Below are positions 1 to 8,260 of a stretch of 64,000 nucleotides of DNA, piece after piece. The position numbers and the translations under genes are program-made. The DNA is from UBA1952 sp965246905 (lineage in GTDB: Bacteria > Bacteroidota > Bacteroidia > Chitinophagales > Chitinophagaceae): NCBI GenBank assembly GCA_965246905.1, contig CBDFFZ010000025.1:5328-69327 (forward strand), given 5' to 3'. The stretch's first letter is position 1, and the number at the start of each line of letters is the position of its first letter. Under the pieces are notes generated by a model. It searched no databases, was not told the origin of the DNA, and saw only the letters and a program-made list of their open reading frames with translations.

Positions 1-5
1 ACATA

Positions 6-1472
6 CTATATTTTTATTGTGTATTTGAATGATTCGGGGTATTTCACGGTCTCTTCCCTGGCAAAGCCCAGGCGTTCAAAGCTTACGGCGGAAGCGCTGT
101 TGCTTTTCTTAACATAACCTGTTACTGTTACAGGCATATCGCCAAGGTCTATTTTAAGCTGCTTCATACCTGCCGCCAGCACTTTACTACCAAACCCCTT
201 ACCTCGATAGTCCTTTGCTATTACGAAGCCAAGCATAAACGTACGCTCTGTTTCCTCCTGTTCAAAACGGATCTGTGCAAAAGGCTTACCTCTCAGCTCC
301 AGGATATAATAATGTGGGGCGCCACCGGCTGTTCTTTTAGCAAACCAGCTTTCATGCTGTTCATAGATGATCGGCACCGTATTATACGACATGGCCCTGG
401 TCTGCTCTTCATTTGCCCAGTCATATGCAATCTTTACGTCTTCACCCATTGCATTGCGGGTCACCATTCCGGCTGCAGTATCCAGCCCTTGAAACATCCG
501 TAACAGGCGATCGGGAGATTTCCCGTCAAAATACCTGCGTTGCGCTTCTGCCATATGGCTTGTAAGTGCGGTATCGGGTAGCCGGAAATTTGCAAAGCTT
601 TCAGCCAGCCCGTGCTCTATATAGTATTTAAATACTTCCGATTGATTATCGGCAATCTGGTAAAGGAATACTACCCCACCAACAGACATATATTCGTAGC
701 TTACGCTGCTCGGCGCGAGTAAGGCGGTGCCACATGCAAGCATAATGCCTACAACCTCTGTTACTGCAATATTATTATGATGGTGAATATCCGGCCGGCC
801 GGCAGCAATATAGGCTTCGAGCGGATTTATATATTTATAGCCCGCACCCGTTATGATATGAATTTCTTCAAATAAGCCTTGGGGTATTTGCTGTAGTACC
901 TTCAAAGTATCATTTGCAGGGTCGGAGCCGCCCAAGAATAGCAAGAGCTTTTTTTCTCTGCCGGCAACAGGATCTGCTATCTGCTGCTTTAAAAAATCTT
1001 TGCGTACCAGGGCATATCTAAGGCCGAGATAAAATTCCGTATAGCAGGCAGCCTTATAATCCTGTGGCACCAGTCCTCCGATATGGCTTACCACGGCATC
1101 GGCAATAAACGGGTAGGCATGTATATCATCGATACATACCAGTGTGCATCCGGCATTTTCTTTTATCGTAGCTTGATAAGCTGTATCGAAATGATAGCCA
1201 TCGAGCACTAAAATATCCTGTGCCGTTAGCAGGGTAGCAATAAATGCTGCTTCCCCCACTATGGATTCCGGCTCTTCCGGGAGTTTTATTAATGCTTCAC
1301 AGTATTCTGCTATCATGCCTTCAAGAGCAGGCAATGGCTTACGAATGATGAAGTGGCAGGTAAAATGGTCACTAAGCATAGCAGCCAGCGCACAGCTACG
1401 ATACACATGGCCCAGCCCCATGGTGCTATTGCCATCTGCCCGGAAAAAAATGCGAGTCTGGGGCTTGCTCAT
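6..1472 (-). CDS. pseG: PseG-like nucleotide-sugar hydrolase fused to a GNAT acetyltransferase
   Basis: Predicted UDP-2,4-diacetamido-2,4,6-trideoxy-beta-L-altropyranose hydrolase, the step that releases UDP before condensation with phosphoenolpyruvate in pseudaminic acid synthesis. The N-terminal ~330 residues are a GT-B-like PseG domain with the GLGHVYR signature; His22 matches the catalytic His of the GxGH motif. From about residue 345 to the end lies a complete GNAT fold with the acetyl-CoA loop RGKGFG (423-428). PseG alone is usually about 280 residues, so this is a fusion, probably with a PseH-type N-acetyltransferase activity (inference). The ATG overlaps the stop of the upstream methylase gene by 4 bases (ATGA), indicating translational coupling. 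It is the last complete gene of the operon in the window. Confidence 0.85.
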   Translation of the reverse strand: MSKPQTRIFFRADGNSTMGLGHVYRSCALAAMLSDHFTCHFIIRKPLPALEGMIAEYCEALIKLPEEPESIVGEAAFIATLLTAQDILVLDGYHFDTAYQATIKENAGCTLVCIDDIHAYPFIADAVVSHIGGLVPQDYKAACYTEFYLGLRYALVRKDFLKQQIADPVAGREKKLLLFLGGSDPANDTLKVLQQIPQGLFEEIHIITGAGYKYINPLEAYIAAGRPDIHHHNNIAVTEVVGIMLACGTALLAPSSVSYEYMSVGGVVFLYQIADNQSEVFKYYIEHGLAESFANFRLPDTALTSHMAEAQRRYFDGKSPDRLLRMFQGLDTAAGMVTRNAMGEDVKIAYDWANEEQTRAMSYNTVPIIYEQHESWFAKRTAGGAPHYYILELRGKPFAQIRFEQEETERTFMLGFVIAKDYRGKGFGSKVLAAGMKQLKIDLGDMPVTVTGYVKKSNSASAVSFERLGFAREETVKYPESFKYTIKI

Positions 1473-2089
1473 AGCTTTTCAAATACCCAGTAGGTAATGT
1501 CATCAAAGCCGGCATCATCATACTCCTGGCCCCATAAAAAGCCATAATCCAGGAGCTTGACCCTGAAATTTGCCATGAACAGCTTCCCGAAATCACACTT
1601 AAAAAGCATATCCTGCTTACCCTGATACTCGATAGATGTAGGCGTACGGCTAAAATATTCGCCCATAACAATATATTTTCCGGAAAAATCGTACATCCGC
1701 TGCATATTTTCCAGTAAATCATCCGGGTGTATGAGAATAAGGACGCCTATTGTAAAAACCAGATCGTAGGCACCGGCAGCTACCGGGGCATCATAAATAG
1801 AAGTGTTGAAGGCTTCGTGAAGCGGAAAGCGCTCCCGGATCACATTATAGGCTTCCGGGCTTATATCTATAATTGACTTTTTTGCCTCCGGCAAAAGATA
1901 GTTCAGAAAATTGATGTTGCGGCCGATATTTGAGCCGCATTCAAGAATAGATGAGACGCCATTTACCTTCTGCAGCATCTGTGCCCAGGCCTTGATTCCC
2001 TTATGCAGGTCAAACTGCTCATTCTTGCCTATATAATCCCGGGCATATTCAGTTTTCCAAAATTCCAGCTGCGGGTTTGTTCTCATCAT
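1469..2089 (-). CDS. Pseudaminic-acid-biosynthesis-associated methylase
   Basis: Class I SAM-dependent methyltransferase of 206 residues, resembling the methylases that accompany pseudaminic acid loci. The SAM-binding motif I reads ILECGSNIGRN (about residues 63-73), followed by an acidic motif II (SIIDISPEA). The protein is short and has no extra domain. It lies 3 bases downstream of an amidotransferase gene and overlaps pseG-GNAT by 4 bases, so it is co-translated with the nonulosonate pathway. The likely role is methylation of the sugar or of its N-acyl/amidino group; the substrate cannot be read from sequence. Two adjacent in-frame ATGs (Met1, Met2) leave the exact start uncertain by one codon. 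Confidence 0.75.
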   Translation of the reverse strand: MMRTNPQLEFWKTEYARDYIGKNEQFDLHKGIKAWAQMLQKVNGVSSILECGSNIGRNINFLNYLLPEAKKSIIDISPEAYNVIRERFPLHEAFNTSIYDAPVAAGAYDLVFTIGVLILIHPDDLLENMQRMYDFSGKYIVMGEYFSRTPTSIEYQGKQDMLFKCDFGKLFMANFRVKLLDYGFLWGQEYDDAGFDDITYWVFEKL

Positions 2090-2092
2090 AAT

Positions 2093-3283
2093 CTACCGTT
2101 GATATTTGGCCCTGTTTTCTTCGGGCAGATGCACTTTTCCGTAGGCAGATGGTGTGCCCCAGATATTATCCTTCCACCATTGGCCATCCTGTATCCACCA
2201 CACCCGCGGATCTCGGAAGGTATCTGCAACGGCATCAAATTCTTCTTCCGTCCATCCTACATAAGGTAACCAACGCCAAAGATCTTTTGATTTTATATGA
2301 TCCATCTTCCGTACAATCTCTATCCCTTCTTCCCGGGTCATTTGGCCGCCGCGTATATCCTTACAGGTATGGTCTGTAGCCCGGCCATAGCCAAATTTTA
2401 TCCATTTCATATAATCATGCATACCATTCTCATGCATGTCATCAAGATTGCTCATAGTACGGTAGGTGCGCTCAAAGGGCTCATCTGCTTCAACAAAGCC
2501 GTATTCCTTTTTCATAAGCTCACCATGGTCATTCGCCTCCCATTTAAAATAGTTGGAGATATAAATGCCTCTTACCCCTACGCGCTCAATTTCCTCATCT
2601 GTCGGGTAGATCCAGGTAATAAGGTCCTGCTTTGTAAGCTTCTCGCCATACATCGGCGCTTTTTCCACAAAGTCGGTCCATTCATAGCCACGCAGGCAAT
2701 GCTCATGGCGGTACCGGTAGGTGAATTCCACAAAATCATTGTAGGAATGCATGCCGCCGAGATCCATGAAGCCATGCTCCCCCCAGATCATCAGCGGTAT
2801 ATTTTTCTGTACTGCTTCGCGGATCGGGTAAGTAAAGATACCGGCATGGCCATGCCAGTTCATATCCCCCATCATCCGCTGGCCCATGCGGTTCATGGTT
2901 TTCAAAACCTCAATGCTGGGGGTAAAAAAAATATGATCCACACCAAAAGCTTCTCGCATATTGAGGAGGTTCTTCATACCGGCAGTCGTGTAATTATTAC
3001 CGTGATAGGTAACCAAAAGCGGATTCAGCCCGTAAAGCTTTTTAATAATGTGTATTTGAAAATAACTGTCTTTACCGCCGCTTACGGGTATGATGCAGTC
3101 ATAATTGCTGCCATCGGGTGAACGATATTCTTCTATCAGGCGCTCAAACCGTTTCTTGCGCTGGTCCCAATCCACATCTTCCCGCTGGCCTGCTGTGCGG
3201 CAGCCCGAGCAGATGCCATCTTCCCCGATTTGTAAAGGGGCGGCGGATACCATTGGGTAAGTACATTTTATACAATATTTCAT
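2093..3283 (-). CDS. N-acetyl sugar amidotransferase, WbpG/PseA-like (module B)
   Basis: PP-loop ATPase family enzyme predicted to convert an N-acetyl group of a sugar to acetamidino, using ammonia made by the partner HisH. Visible features: an N-terminal Cys4 zinc-type site (Cys4, Cys7, Cys25, Cys28), the PP-loop SGGKDS at 68-73, and a highly conserved C-terminal half ending with a DTFRDPRVWW block shared with the paralogue upstream. Length 396 residues is normal for the family. It follows hisF-like and hisH-like genes with spacings of 6 and 3 bases, forming module B (hisH-hisF-amidotransferase). Known relatives act in P. aeruginosa O-antigen (WbpG) and Campylobacter flagellin glycan (PseA) synthesis. 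The exact sugar is inferred from neighbours. Confidence 0.88.
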   Translation of the reverse strand: MKYCIKCTYPMVSAAPLQIGEDGICSGCRTAGQREDVDWDQRKKRFERLIEEYRSPDGSNYDCIIPVSGGKDSYFQIHIIKKLYGLNPLLVTYHGNNYTTAGMKNLLNMREAFGVDHIFFTPSIEVLKTMNRMGQRMMGDMNWHGHAGIFTYPIREAVQKNIPLMIWGEHGFMDLGGMHSYNDFVEFTYRYRHEHCLRGYEWTDFVEKAPMYGEKLTKQDLITWIYPTDEEIERVGVRGIYISNYFKWEANDHGELMKKEYGFVEADEPFERTYRTMSNLDDMHENGMHDYMKWIKFGYGRATDHTCKDIRGGQMTREEGIEIVRKMDHIKSKDLWRWLPYVGWTEEEFDAVADTFRDPRVWWIQDGQWWKDNIWGTPSAYGKVHLPEENRAKYQR

Positions 3284-3289
3284 TAGCTT

Positions 3290-4075
3290 CTATCTAAAAT
3301 TTAATTTGTTTTTCTTCAGCAACTGTTTTGCACGCGGGTAGCTGCGTTCTGTAAAATGAAAAATATTTCCTGCCGCAAGGCCGGATACTTTTGTTTCTTT
3401 AGCGAGATCTACAAAATCGTAGAGGTCGCCGGCGCCACCGCAGGCAATAACCGGCAGTGATGAACTTTCGACCACCTTGCCAATTGTTTCTATATCAAAT
3501 CCATTTGCCTTTCCATCCCGCTCTATTGCGTTTATAAAAAGCTCACCAGCACCCAGTATGGCCGCTTCTTTTATCCAGTCAAACACCGAAACGCCGGTAT
3601 TGAGCTCGCCGAAATTGGTAAAAACGGTAGGAGTGCCTCCTACTAATTTATAATCAATGGAAAGGACTACGCATTGCGAACCATATTTATGAGCAATTTC
3701 AGTAAGTATTCCAGGATTTTCAAATGCCCCGGTATTGACTGTAATCTTATCGGCCCCGTTTTTAATCCGATAATCTACATCTGCTATAGTACGGATGCCC
3801 CCTCCAAAGGTTAGTGGCATAAAGCAAACTTTTGAAATGGATTGGATGATATCCTCTATGGAATTATAAGACTTTATTTTATGATCGTCCCGGCGCGAAT
3901 CGTATTCTTTTGTTCTGCTAATGTCTATATATATCAGCTCATCTACATTCCATTCATTATACCGGGTTGCTTCGTTGATAATATTTCCGATATTCTGATG
4001 ATAGGTAAAATCCTCACTTCGAACGATGAGGCCATTTTTTATGTAGAGTACCGGTATAAGACGTGTTTTTGCCAT
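3290..4075 (-). CDS. HisF-like amidotransferase subunit (module B)
   Basis: TIM-barrel protein of 261 residues related to imidazole glycerol phosphate synthase HisF. Phosphate-binding loop FGGGIRT (90-96) and the late GGAG motif are intact, and the second acidic residue (Asp141 in SID) is kept. However, the residue at position 11, which is the catalytic Asp in true HisF (LDVKDG), is Tyr here (LYIKNG). This suggests the barrel no longer performs histidine cyclase chemistry and instead serves as the ammonia channel or partner for the sugar amidotransferase, as proposed for HisF2-type proteins. It sits between hisH-like and WbpG-like genes in the nonulosonate operon. No histidine genes are nearby. 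Confidence 0.85.
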   Translation of the reverse strand: MAKTRLIPVLYIKNGLIVRSEDFTYHQNIGNIINEATRYNEWNVDELIYIDISRTKEYDSRRDDHKIKSYNSIEDIIQSISKVCFMPLTFGGGIRTIADVDYRIKNGADKITVNTGAFENPGILTEIAHKYGSQCVVLSIDYKLVGGTPTVFTNFGELNTGVSVFDWIKEAAILGAGELFINAIERDGKANGFDIETIGKVVESSSLPVIACGGAGDLYDFVDLAKETKVSGLAAGNIFHFTERSYPRAKQLLKKNKLNFR

Positions 4076-4078
4076 TAT

Positions 4079-4693
4079 TTATAAGTTCGTAAAATTCTTC
4101 AGGAGCGTAAGGCCGCTTTTCTGGCTTTTCTCCGGATGAAACTGGCACGCGAAGATATTATCTTTCTCTACGATTGAATCAAATGTTTTTCCGTAAACTG
4201 TTTTCAAAGCAAGCGCAGCAGGATCGGAACTTAAACAATGATAGCTATGAACAAAATAAAATACAAGCTCTTCTTCCGGCAGCCCTTTAAGAAGTTGAGA
4301 TCTGCTTTCAGGCACCACATTGTTCCAGCCCATGTGCGGCACTGCCAGGTCTTTTACCTCATCACCCAAAAAATTCGCAGTACCGCCGATCAATGAGAGG
4401 CCTCCGGTAAAGCCATGCTCGGTGCTGCTGTCAAAAAGAAGCTGCATTCCAAGGCATATCCCTAAAAAAGGGCGCTGCAGGTTATGCACATAATCCATGA
4501 TCCCATCGACCATCCCGCCGTTGCGCAAGTTTTGCATGGCTAAGCTATAAGCTCCTACCCCCGGCAGAATAAGATGAGCATATTCGCTAAACCGGGCTGG
4601 GTCTGGCTCGATCCGGGCATCTGCACCTATAAAATCCAGGGCATTTTTTACCGAGGTAAGATTGCCCATGCCATAGTCGATAATTCCAATCAT
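4079..4693 (-). CDS. HisH-like glutaminase subunit (module B)
   Basis: Class I glutamine amidotransferase of 204 residues that hydrolyses glutamine to supply ammonia. The catalytic triad is complete: Cys80 in GICLGMQ, His186 and Glu188 in QFHPEKS. The N-terminal IIDYGMGN and the PGVGA oxyanion-region motif are typical of HisH. The start codon overlaps the stop of pseF by one base (TAATG), and hisF-like follows after 3 bases, so the three module genes are tightly coupled. Its job is most likely to feed the adjacent WbpG/PseA-like amidotransferase rather than histidine synthesis, given the HisF partner's lost Asp11 and the glycan context. Confidence 0.87.
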   Translation of the reverse strand: MIGIIDYGMGNLTSVKNALDFIGADARIEPDPARFSEYAHLILPGVGAYSLAMQNLRNGGMVDGIMDYVHNLQRPFLGICLGMQLLFDSSTEHGFTGGLSLIGGTANFLGDEVKDLAVPHMGWNNVVPESRSQLLKGLPEEELVFYFVHSYHCLSSDPAALALKTVYGKTFDSIVEKDNIFACQFHPEKSQKSGLTLLKNFTNL

Positions 4694-5400
4694 TACATAA
4701 TTTTTGTCTTATCCCGTTGAAGGTAGATCTGGTATTTGAGTTCTGCCAGTTTCCAGTCATCAGGGGTATTTATATCCTGTACGTGCATATTATTGAGCAC
4801 CACGGTTCCGGAATTTTCTGTAAATAGTGGGAGCCCGCACTTTATCTTTTCTGTACGGAACCAATAGAATTGCCCGGCATCGAAATAGCTGTCCGGAAGA
4901 TCCTGTGATCGTTTTTCCCGGAATTCAGGCCAAAGCATACTTATTTTACCATCTTTTATTTGCAGAGCCCTTTGCACATTTGTCTCGAATTTCGTAACCG
5001 GGAATACCGTATCAAAATGGTTTTCGAGCAGCAGATGCTGTGTTTCCCGGAGAATCTCCTCACTGATAAATGGCGCGGTGGGATAGATACAACAGCCGAG
5101 GTCAAAGCTTTTCCCGGCCGACTCATAGTTTTCAAGCACTTCGCAAAGCACTGCCGAAGTAGTGGAAAAATCTCCCGCATTTTTTGCACTTCTCATAAAA
5201 GGCACCTGAGCGCCACATTCACGGGCCAAAGCAGCAATTACCTCATCATCCGTAGATACCATTACCTCTTCAAATATCCCGGAGGATAATGCAGCCAAAA
5301 TTGAGTAGCAAATGATAGGCTTACCCAAAAAGTCCAGCCTGTTTTTATGGGGGATCCGTTTTGAGCCACCGCGTGCAGGGATAATGGCAATCGATTTCAT
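4693..5400 (-). CDS. pseF: CMP-pseudaminic acid synthetase (cytidylyltransferase)
   Basis: Nucleotidyltransferase that activates pseudaminic acid with CTP. The N-terminal IPARGGSKRIPHKN stretch is the CTP-binding signature of CMP-sialate-type synthetases, and DAGQFYWF near residue 190 is typical of PseF. I start at the ATG that begins MKSIAIIPARGG; an upstream in-frame GTG would add two residues (MLM) without support. Length 235 residues is normal. It lies directly before module B (TAATG overlap) and about 150 bases after module A, so it sits between the two amidotransferase sets. The spacer before it holds no obvious promoter. Confidence 0.88.
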   Translation of the reverse strand: MKSIAIIPARGGSKRIPHKNRLDFLGKPIICYSILAALSSGIFEEVMVSTDDEVIAALARECGAQVPFMRSAKNAGDFSTTSAVLCEVLENYESAGKSFDLGCCIYPTAPFISEEILRETQHLLLENHFDTVFPVTKFETNVQRALQIKDGKISMLWPEFREKRSQDLPDSYFDAGQFYWFRTEKIKCGLPLFTENSGTVVLNNMHVQDINTPDDWKLAELKYQIYLQRDKTKIM

Positions 5401-5556
5401 AAGCACTTATAAGATAATTTTAGCCCCCTCTTTCCTACCACATCAGGTATTGATTTATTAAGACAGCGCATATAATAATTCATATTAACGGAGCAAAATA
5501 GGCCCTTTTTATTTATAATGAAGATATTATCATCATGCTCCTGTTACAGTTATTGC

Positions 5557-6753
5557 TTACAGATAGTATTTATCCCATTTTTCTTTAGGCAGGTTTACAT
5601 CGCCATATGCAGATGGTTCCCCCCATACATTATCCTTCCACCATTGGCCATCCTGTATCCACCATACGCGCGGGTCGCGGAAGGTATCAGCAATATTCCA
5701 GAACTCATCCATGCTCATGCCTACATAATCGCACCAGTATGGCACATCGCGGGATACAACGGCATCATATTTACGCACCATTTCTATACCCTGCTCCCTG
5801 GTCAGGTAGCCGGTGCGTATATCCTTGGAGGAGTGATCAGAGCCCCGGCCGTAGCCGAATTTCACAAATTTCATAAGGTCATGAGCTCCGTTTTCGTAAC
5901 GGTCATCCAGGTTCGACATTGTACGGTAGGTCCGGTCAAATTCGCCTTCGGCACCGCGCCAGTCATAAAGATTTTTCATCAGCTCAGTGTGCTCATGCGG
6001 GTCCCAGTTAAAGAAATTACCGATATACAGGCCTCGGGTACGTGATTTCAGAATTTCCTCATCAGATGGGTATTTGGCCCATGCCATGTCCTTGGCAGTA
6101 AGCGGGTCCTGCGGATCATCGAGCAGGTCGTACCACTCATAGCCTCTTAGGGCATGTTCATGCCGCACGCGCGCGCTGAACTCCACATAATCATCGGGGT
6201 CAAACATCCCGGAAATATCCCATGCGGTTTCGCCCCATACAATCAGGGGGATATCATTTTTCACAGCCTGGATAATCGGATAAGTATTGATACCGCAGTG
6301 GGCATGCCAATTCATATCGCCCATTTTTTTAAAGCAGATACGGTTAAGCTTTTTAAGCACTTCAACCGATGGGCCAAATACGATATGATCCGCATTAAAT
6401 ACCTGGCGCATCCTGTCGCGGTTATAATCGCCTTCCGGAAGATAGTTGTTACCGTGATACGTAACGAGCAAAACTTTGAGGCCATAGACCTTCGACATCA
6501 TGTGGGCCTGGTAAAAGCTGTCTTTACCACCGCTTACAGGCACTACGCAATCGTAATCGGATTTATTATTTTTTAGGATGCTCTCTACGAGGCGTTCAAA
6601 TTTCAGCTTCCGCTTTTCCCAAAAATCCGGCGAGAGCTCCTGAAATTTTTCGTAAACACGGCAACTGGCGCATACACCTTCCTCATCAATATTGAGGTTT
6701 ACGGTTATTTGTGGATATACGCAACGTTTGCAATACTGAATTTTTTTTATCAT
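5557..6753 (-). CDS. N-acetyl sugar amidotransferase, WbpG/PseA-like (module A)
   Basis: Paralogue of the module B enzyme, 398 residues. It has the same order of features: Cys8/Cys11 and Cys28/Cys31 zinc-type pairs, PP-loop SGGKDS at 74-79, and the C-terminal DTFRDPRVWW block. The N-terminal third differs more from copy B than the C-terminal third, as expected if the two act on different acceptor positions or sugars (inference). It is preceded by hisF-like (14-base gap) and hisH-like, so module A is a complete set. The role is predicted to be acetamidino formation on a nonulosonate or its precursor. Copy identity is from direct reading of both proteins; percent identity was not computed. Confidence 0.88.
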   Translation of the reverse strand: MIKKIQYCKRCVYPQITVNLNIDEEGVCASCRVYEKFQELSPDFWEKRKLKFERLVESILKNNKSDYDCVVPVSGGKDSFYQAHMMSKVYGLKVLLVTYHGNNYLPEGDYNRDRMRQVFNADHIVFGPSVEVLKKLNRICFKKMGDMNWHAHCGINTYPIIQAVKNDIPLIVWGETAWDISGMFDPDDYVEFSARVRHEHALRGYEWYDLLDDPQDPLTAKDMAWAKYPSDEEILKSRTRGLYIGNFFNWDPHEHTELMKNLYDWRGAEGEFDRTYRTMSNLDDRYENGAHDLMKFVKFGYGRGSDHSSKDIRTGYLTREQGIEMVRKYDAVVSRDVPYWCDYVGMSMDEFWNIADTFRDPRVWWIQDGQWWKDNVWGEPSAYGDVNLPKEKWDKYYL

Positions 6754-6767
6754 TTATTTGAAAATTT

Positions 6768-7574
6768 TTACATTAAAAACAGATCGGGGTTCCGCACGTT
6801 GAGCTTTTTCTCATAAAGGTCTTTTTTTACAAGATATACGCTTTGGTCAAAATACTGAAATATATTGGCGGCGGCAACTGCATCGGCATTTGTCTTCTCC
6901 AGAACTTCGCTGAAATCCTCGATCTCACCGGCGCCGCCCATGGCTATTACAGGGATGTTCACGGCTTCTACTACAAGATTAATAAGCTCGATATCAAACC
7001 CATCTCTTGAGCCATCCCGGTCCACAGAATTGAGCAGGATCTCCCCTGCCCCTTCGGCCTCAACGCGCTGCGCCCATTCCACCGCACTATATTCCGTAGG
7101 TACGGTTCCGCCATGCATCATCACGGTATATTTACTATCAATCAGCTTTACATCTATTGATACGATAATGCACTGGGAGCCAAACTGGCGGGCGGCTTCG
7201 GCAATAAAGCCAGGTTCCTCCAGCGCTTTTGTATTGATAGCAATTTTATCCGCTCCACGCTCCAGCCGGTCATTTATATCCTGAATAGTCCGTATCCGGC
7301 CGCCGAAAGTGGTAGGCATAAAGGAAAGCTTAGATACATCATCCAGAATGGATAGTACATCGCTCCGATTGGGATGGCGCAGGTCGTCGCGGCGCTGGTC
7401 ATAGTTATCCTCTTTAGATATATCGAGGTAAATCAGTTCGTCTGAACCCCATTCGCTTAACCGCTTTACGGAAGTGAGCGGGTTGCCAAGATTCTGGTAA
7501 TTTTTAAAGGATTTGCTTTGTACCAGGAATCCGTCCTTCAGTAGCAATACGGGAATAAGCCTTTTCTTTTTCAT
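6768..7574 (-). CDS. HisF-like amidotransferase subunit (module A)
   Basis: HisF-related TIM barrel of 268 residues. Position 11, the catalytic Asp of authentic HisF, is Leu (LLLKDG), and the first phosphate loop reads FGGRIRT instead of FGGGIRT, with Arg93 replacing the third Gly. Asp141 (SID) is conserved. Both changes argue against imidazole glycerol phosphate synthase activity and for a partner role with the adjacent sugar amidotransferase. The ATG overlaps the end of hisH-like by 4 bases (ATGA), so the two subunits are probably made in equal amounts. Compared with its module B paralogue, it has diverged more in the phosphate loop. Confidence 0.84.
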   Translation of the reverse strand: MKKKRLIPVLLLKDGFLVQSKSFKNYQNLGNPLTSVKRLSEWGSDELIYLDISKEDNYDQRRDDLRHPNRSDVLSILDDVSKLSFMPTTFGGRIRTIQDINDRLERGADKIAINTKALEEPGFIAEAARQFGSQCIIVSIDVKLIDSKYTVMMHGGTVPTEYSAVEWAQRVEAEGAGEILLNSVDRDGSRDGFDIELINLVVEAVNIPVIAMGGAGEIEDFSEVLEKTNADAVAAANIFQYFDQSVYLVKKDLYEKKLNVRNPDLFLM

Positions 7575-8200
7575 GAGGTGAGCTTCAGAAAATTATTCAT
7601 TAACAGGCTACCCGCTCGCTGGCTTTTTTCCGGATGAAACTGTACTCCGTAAATATTATCCCGCCCAATAACCGACGCAAAGCATTCCCCATATTCAGCC
7701 GTTGCAATAGTATGCTCACTGTTTTTAGGACGGAAGGCATAGCTATGTACAAAATAAAAATCAATGTCTTCCTTAAAATCCTGTGTAAGCGGGCTGGCGG
7801 CCAGTGTTCTTACATTGTTCCAGCCTACATGCGGCAATGGCTGGTTGCCTGCTTCGAGTTTATGCACTTCTCCGCTTATCCAGCCAAGGCCTTGCTCTTC
7901 ACCAAACTCATAACCGGTATCCGCCAGCACCTGCATACCTACACAGACGCCTAAAAAGGGTTTTTTCTTTTTAAATATCTGATGTTCAATCACATCAAGT
8001 GGCAACTTCTGGCGAATTTTCATCATGGCAGCACCAAATGCACCAACGCCCGGTAATACCAGGTGCGTAGCGTTTTCAATATCATCCGGGTTGTTCGATA
8101 TTTTAGTATCCGGCTCTAAGGTGCAAAGCATGTTATAAACGGACTTTGTATTCCCGCTTCCATAATCCAGTATACATACACTTCTTGGCTTATCGATCAT
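7571..8200 (-). CDS. HisH-like glutaminase subunit (module A)
   Basis: Class I glutamine amidotransferase of 209 residues. Catalytic Cys86 lies in GVCVGMQ, with His189 and Glu191 in QFHPEKS, so the triad is intact. I chose the ATG giving MIDKPRSVCILDYG; an in-frame TTG six codons upstream is possible but adds unconserved residues. The stop overlaps hisF-like by 4 bases. It supplies ammonia to the module A amidotransferase through the HisF-like barrel (inference from the family). It follows the cytidylyltransferase-aminotransferase fusion gene after about 60 bases. Confidence 0.85.
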   Translation of the reverse strand: MIDKPRSVCILDYGSGNTKSVYNMLCTLEPDTKISNNPDDIENATHLVLPGVGAFGAAMMKIRQKLPLDVIEHQIFKKKKPFLGVCVGMQVLADTGYEFGEEQGLGWISGEVHKLEAGNQPLPHVGWNNVRTLAASPLTQDFKEDIDFYFVHSYAFRPKNSEHTIATAEYGECFASVIGRDNIYGVQFHPEKSQRAGSLLMNNFLKLTS

Positions 8201-8260
8201 AAATTCAGCACGTAGCAAGAGCTTGGTTAGCTCAATTGTTTTAAGGATAATAGCTTTCCG

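Noticed and set aside
3290..8200. Histidine biosynthesis genes hisH and hisF
   Set aside because: No other his genes nearby, both HisF copies lack Asp11, and each pair is joined to a sugar amidotransferase gene.
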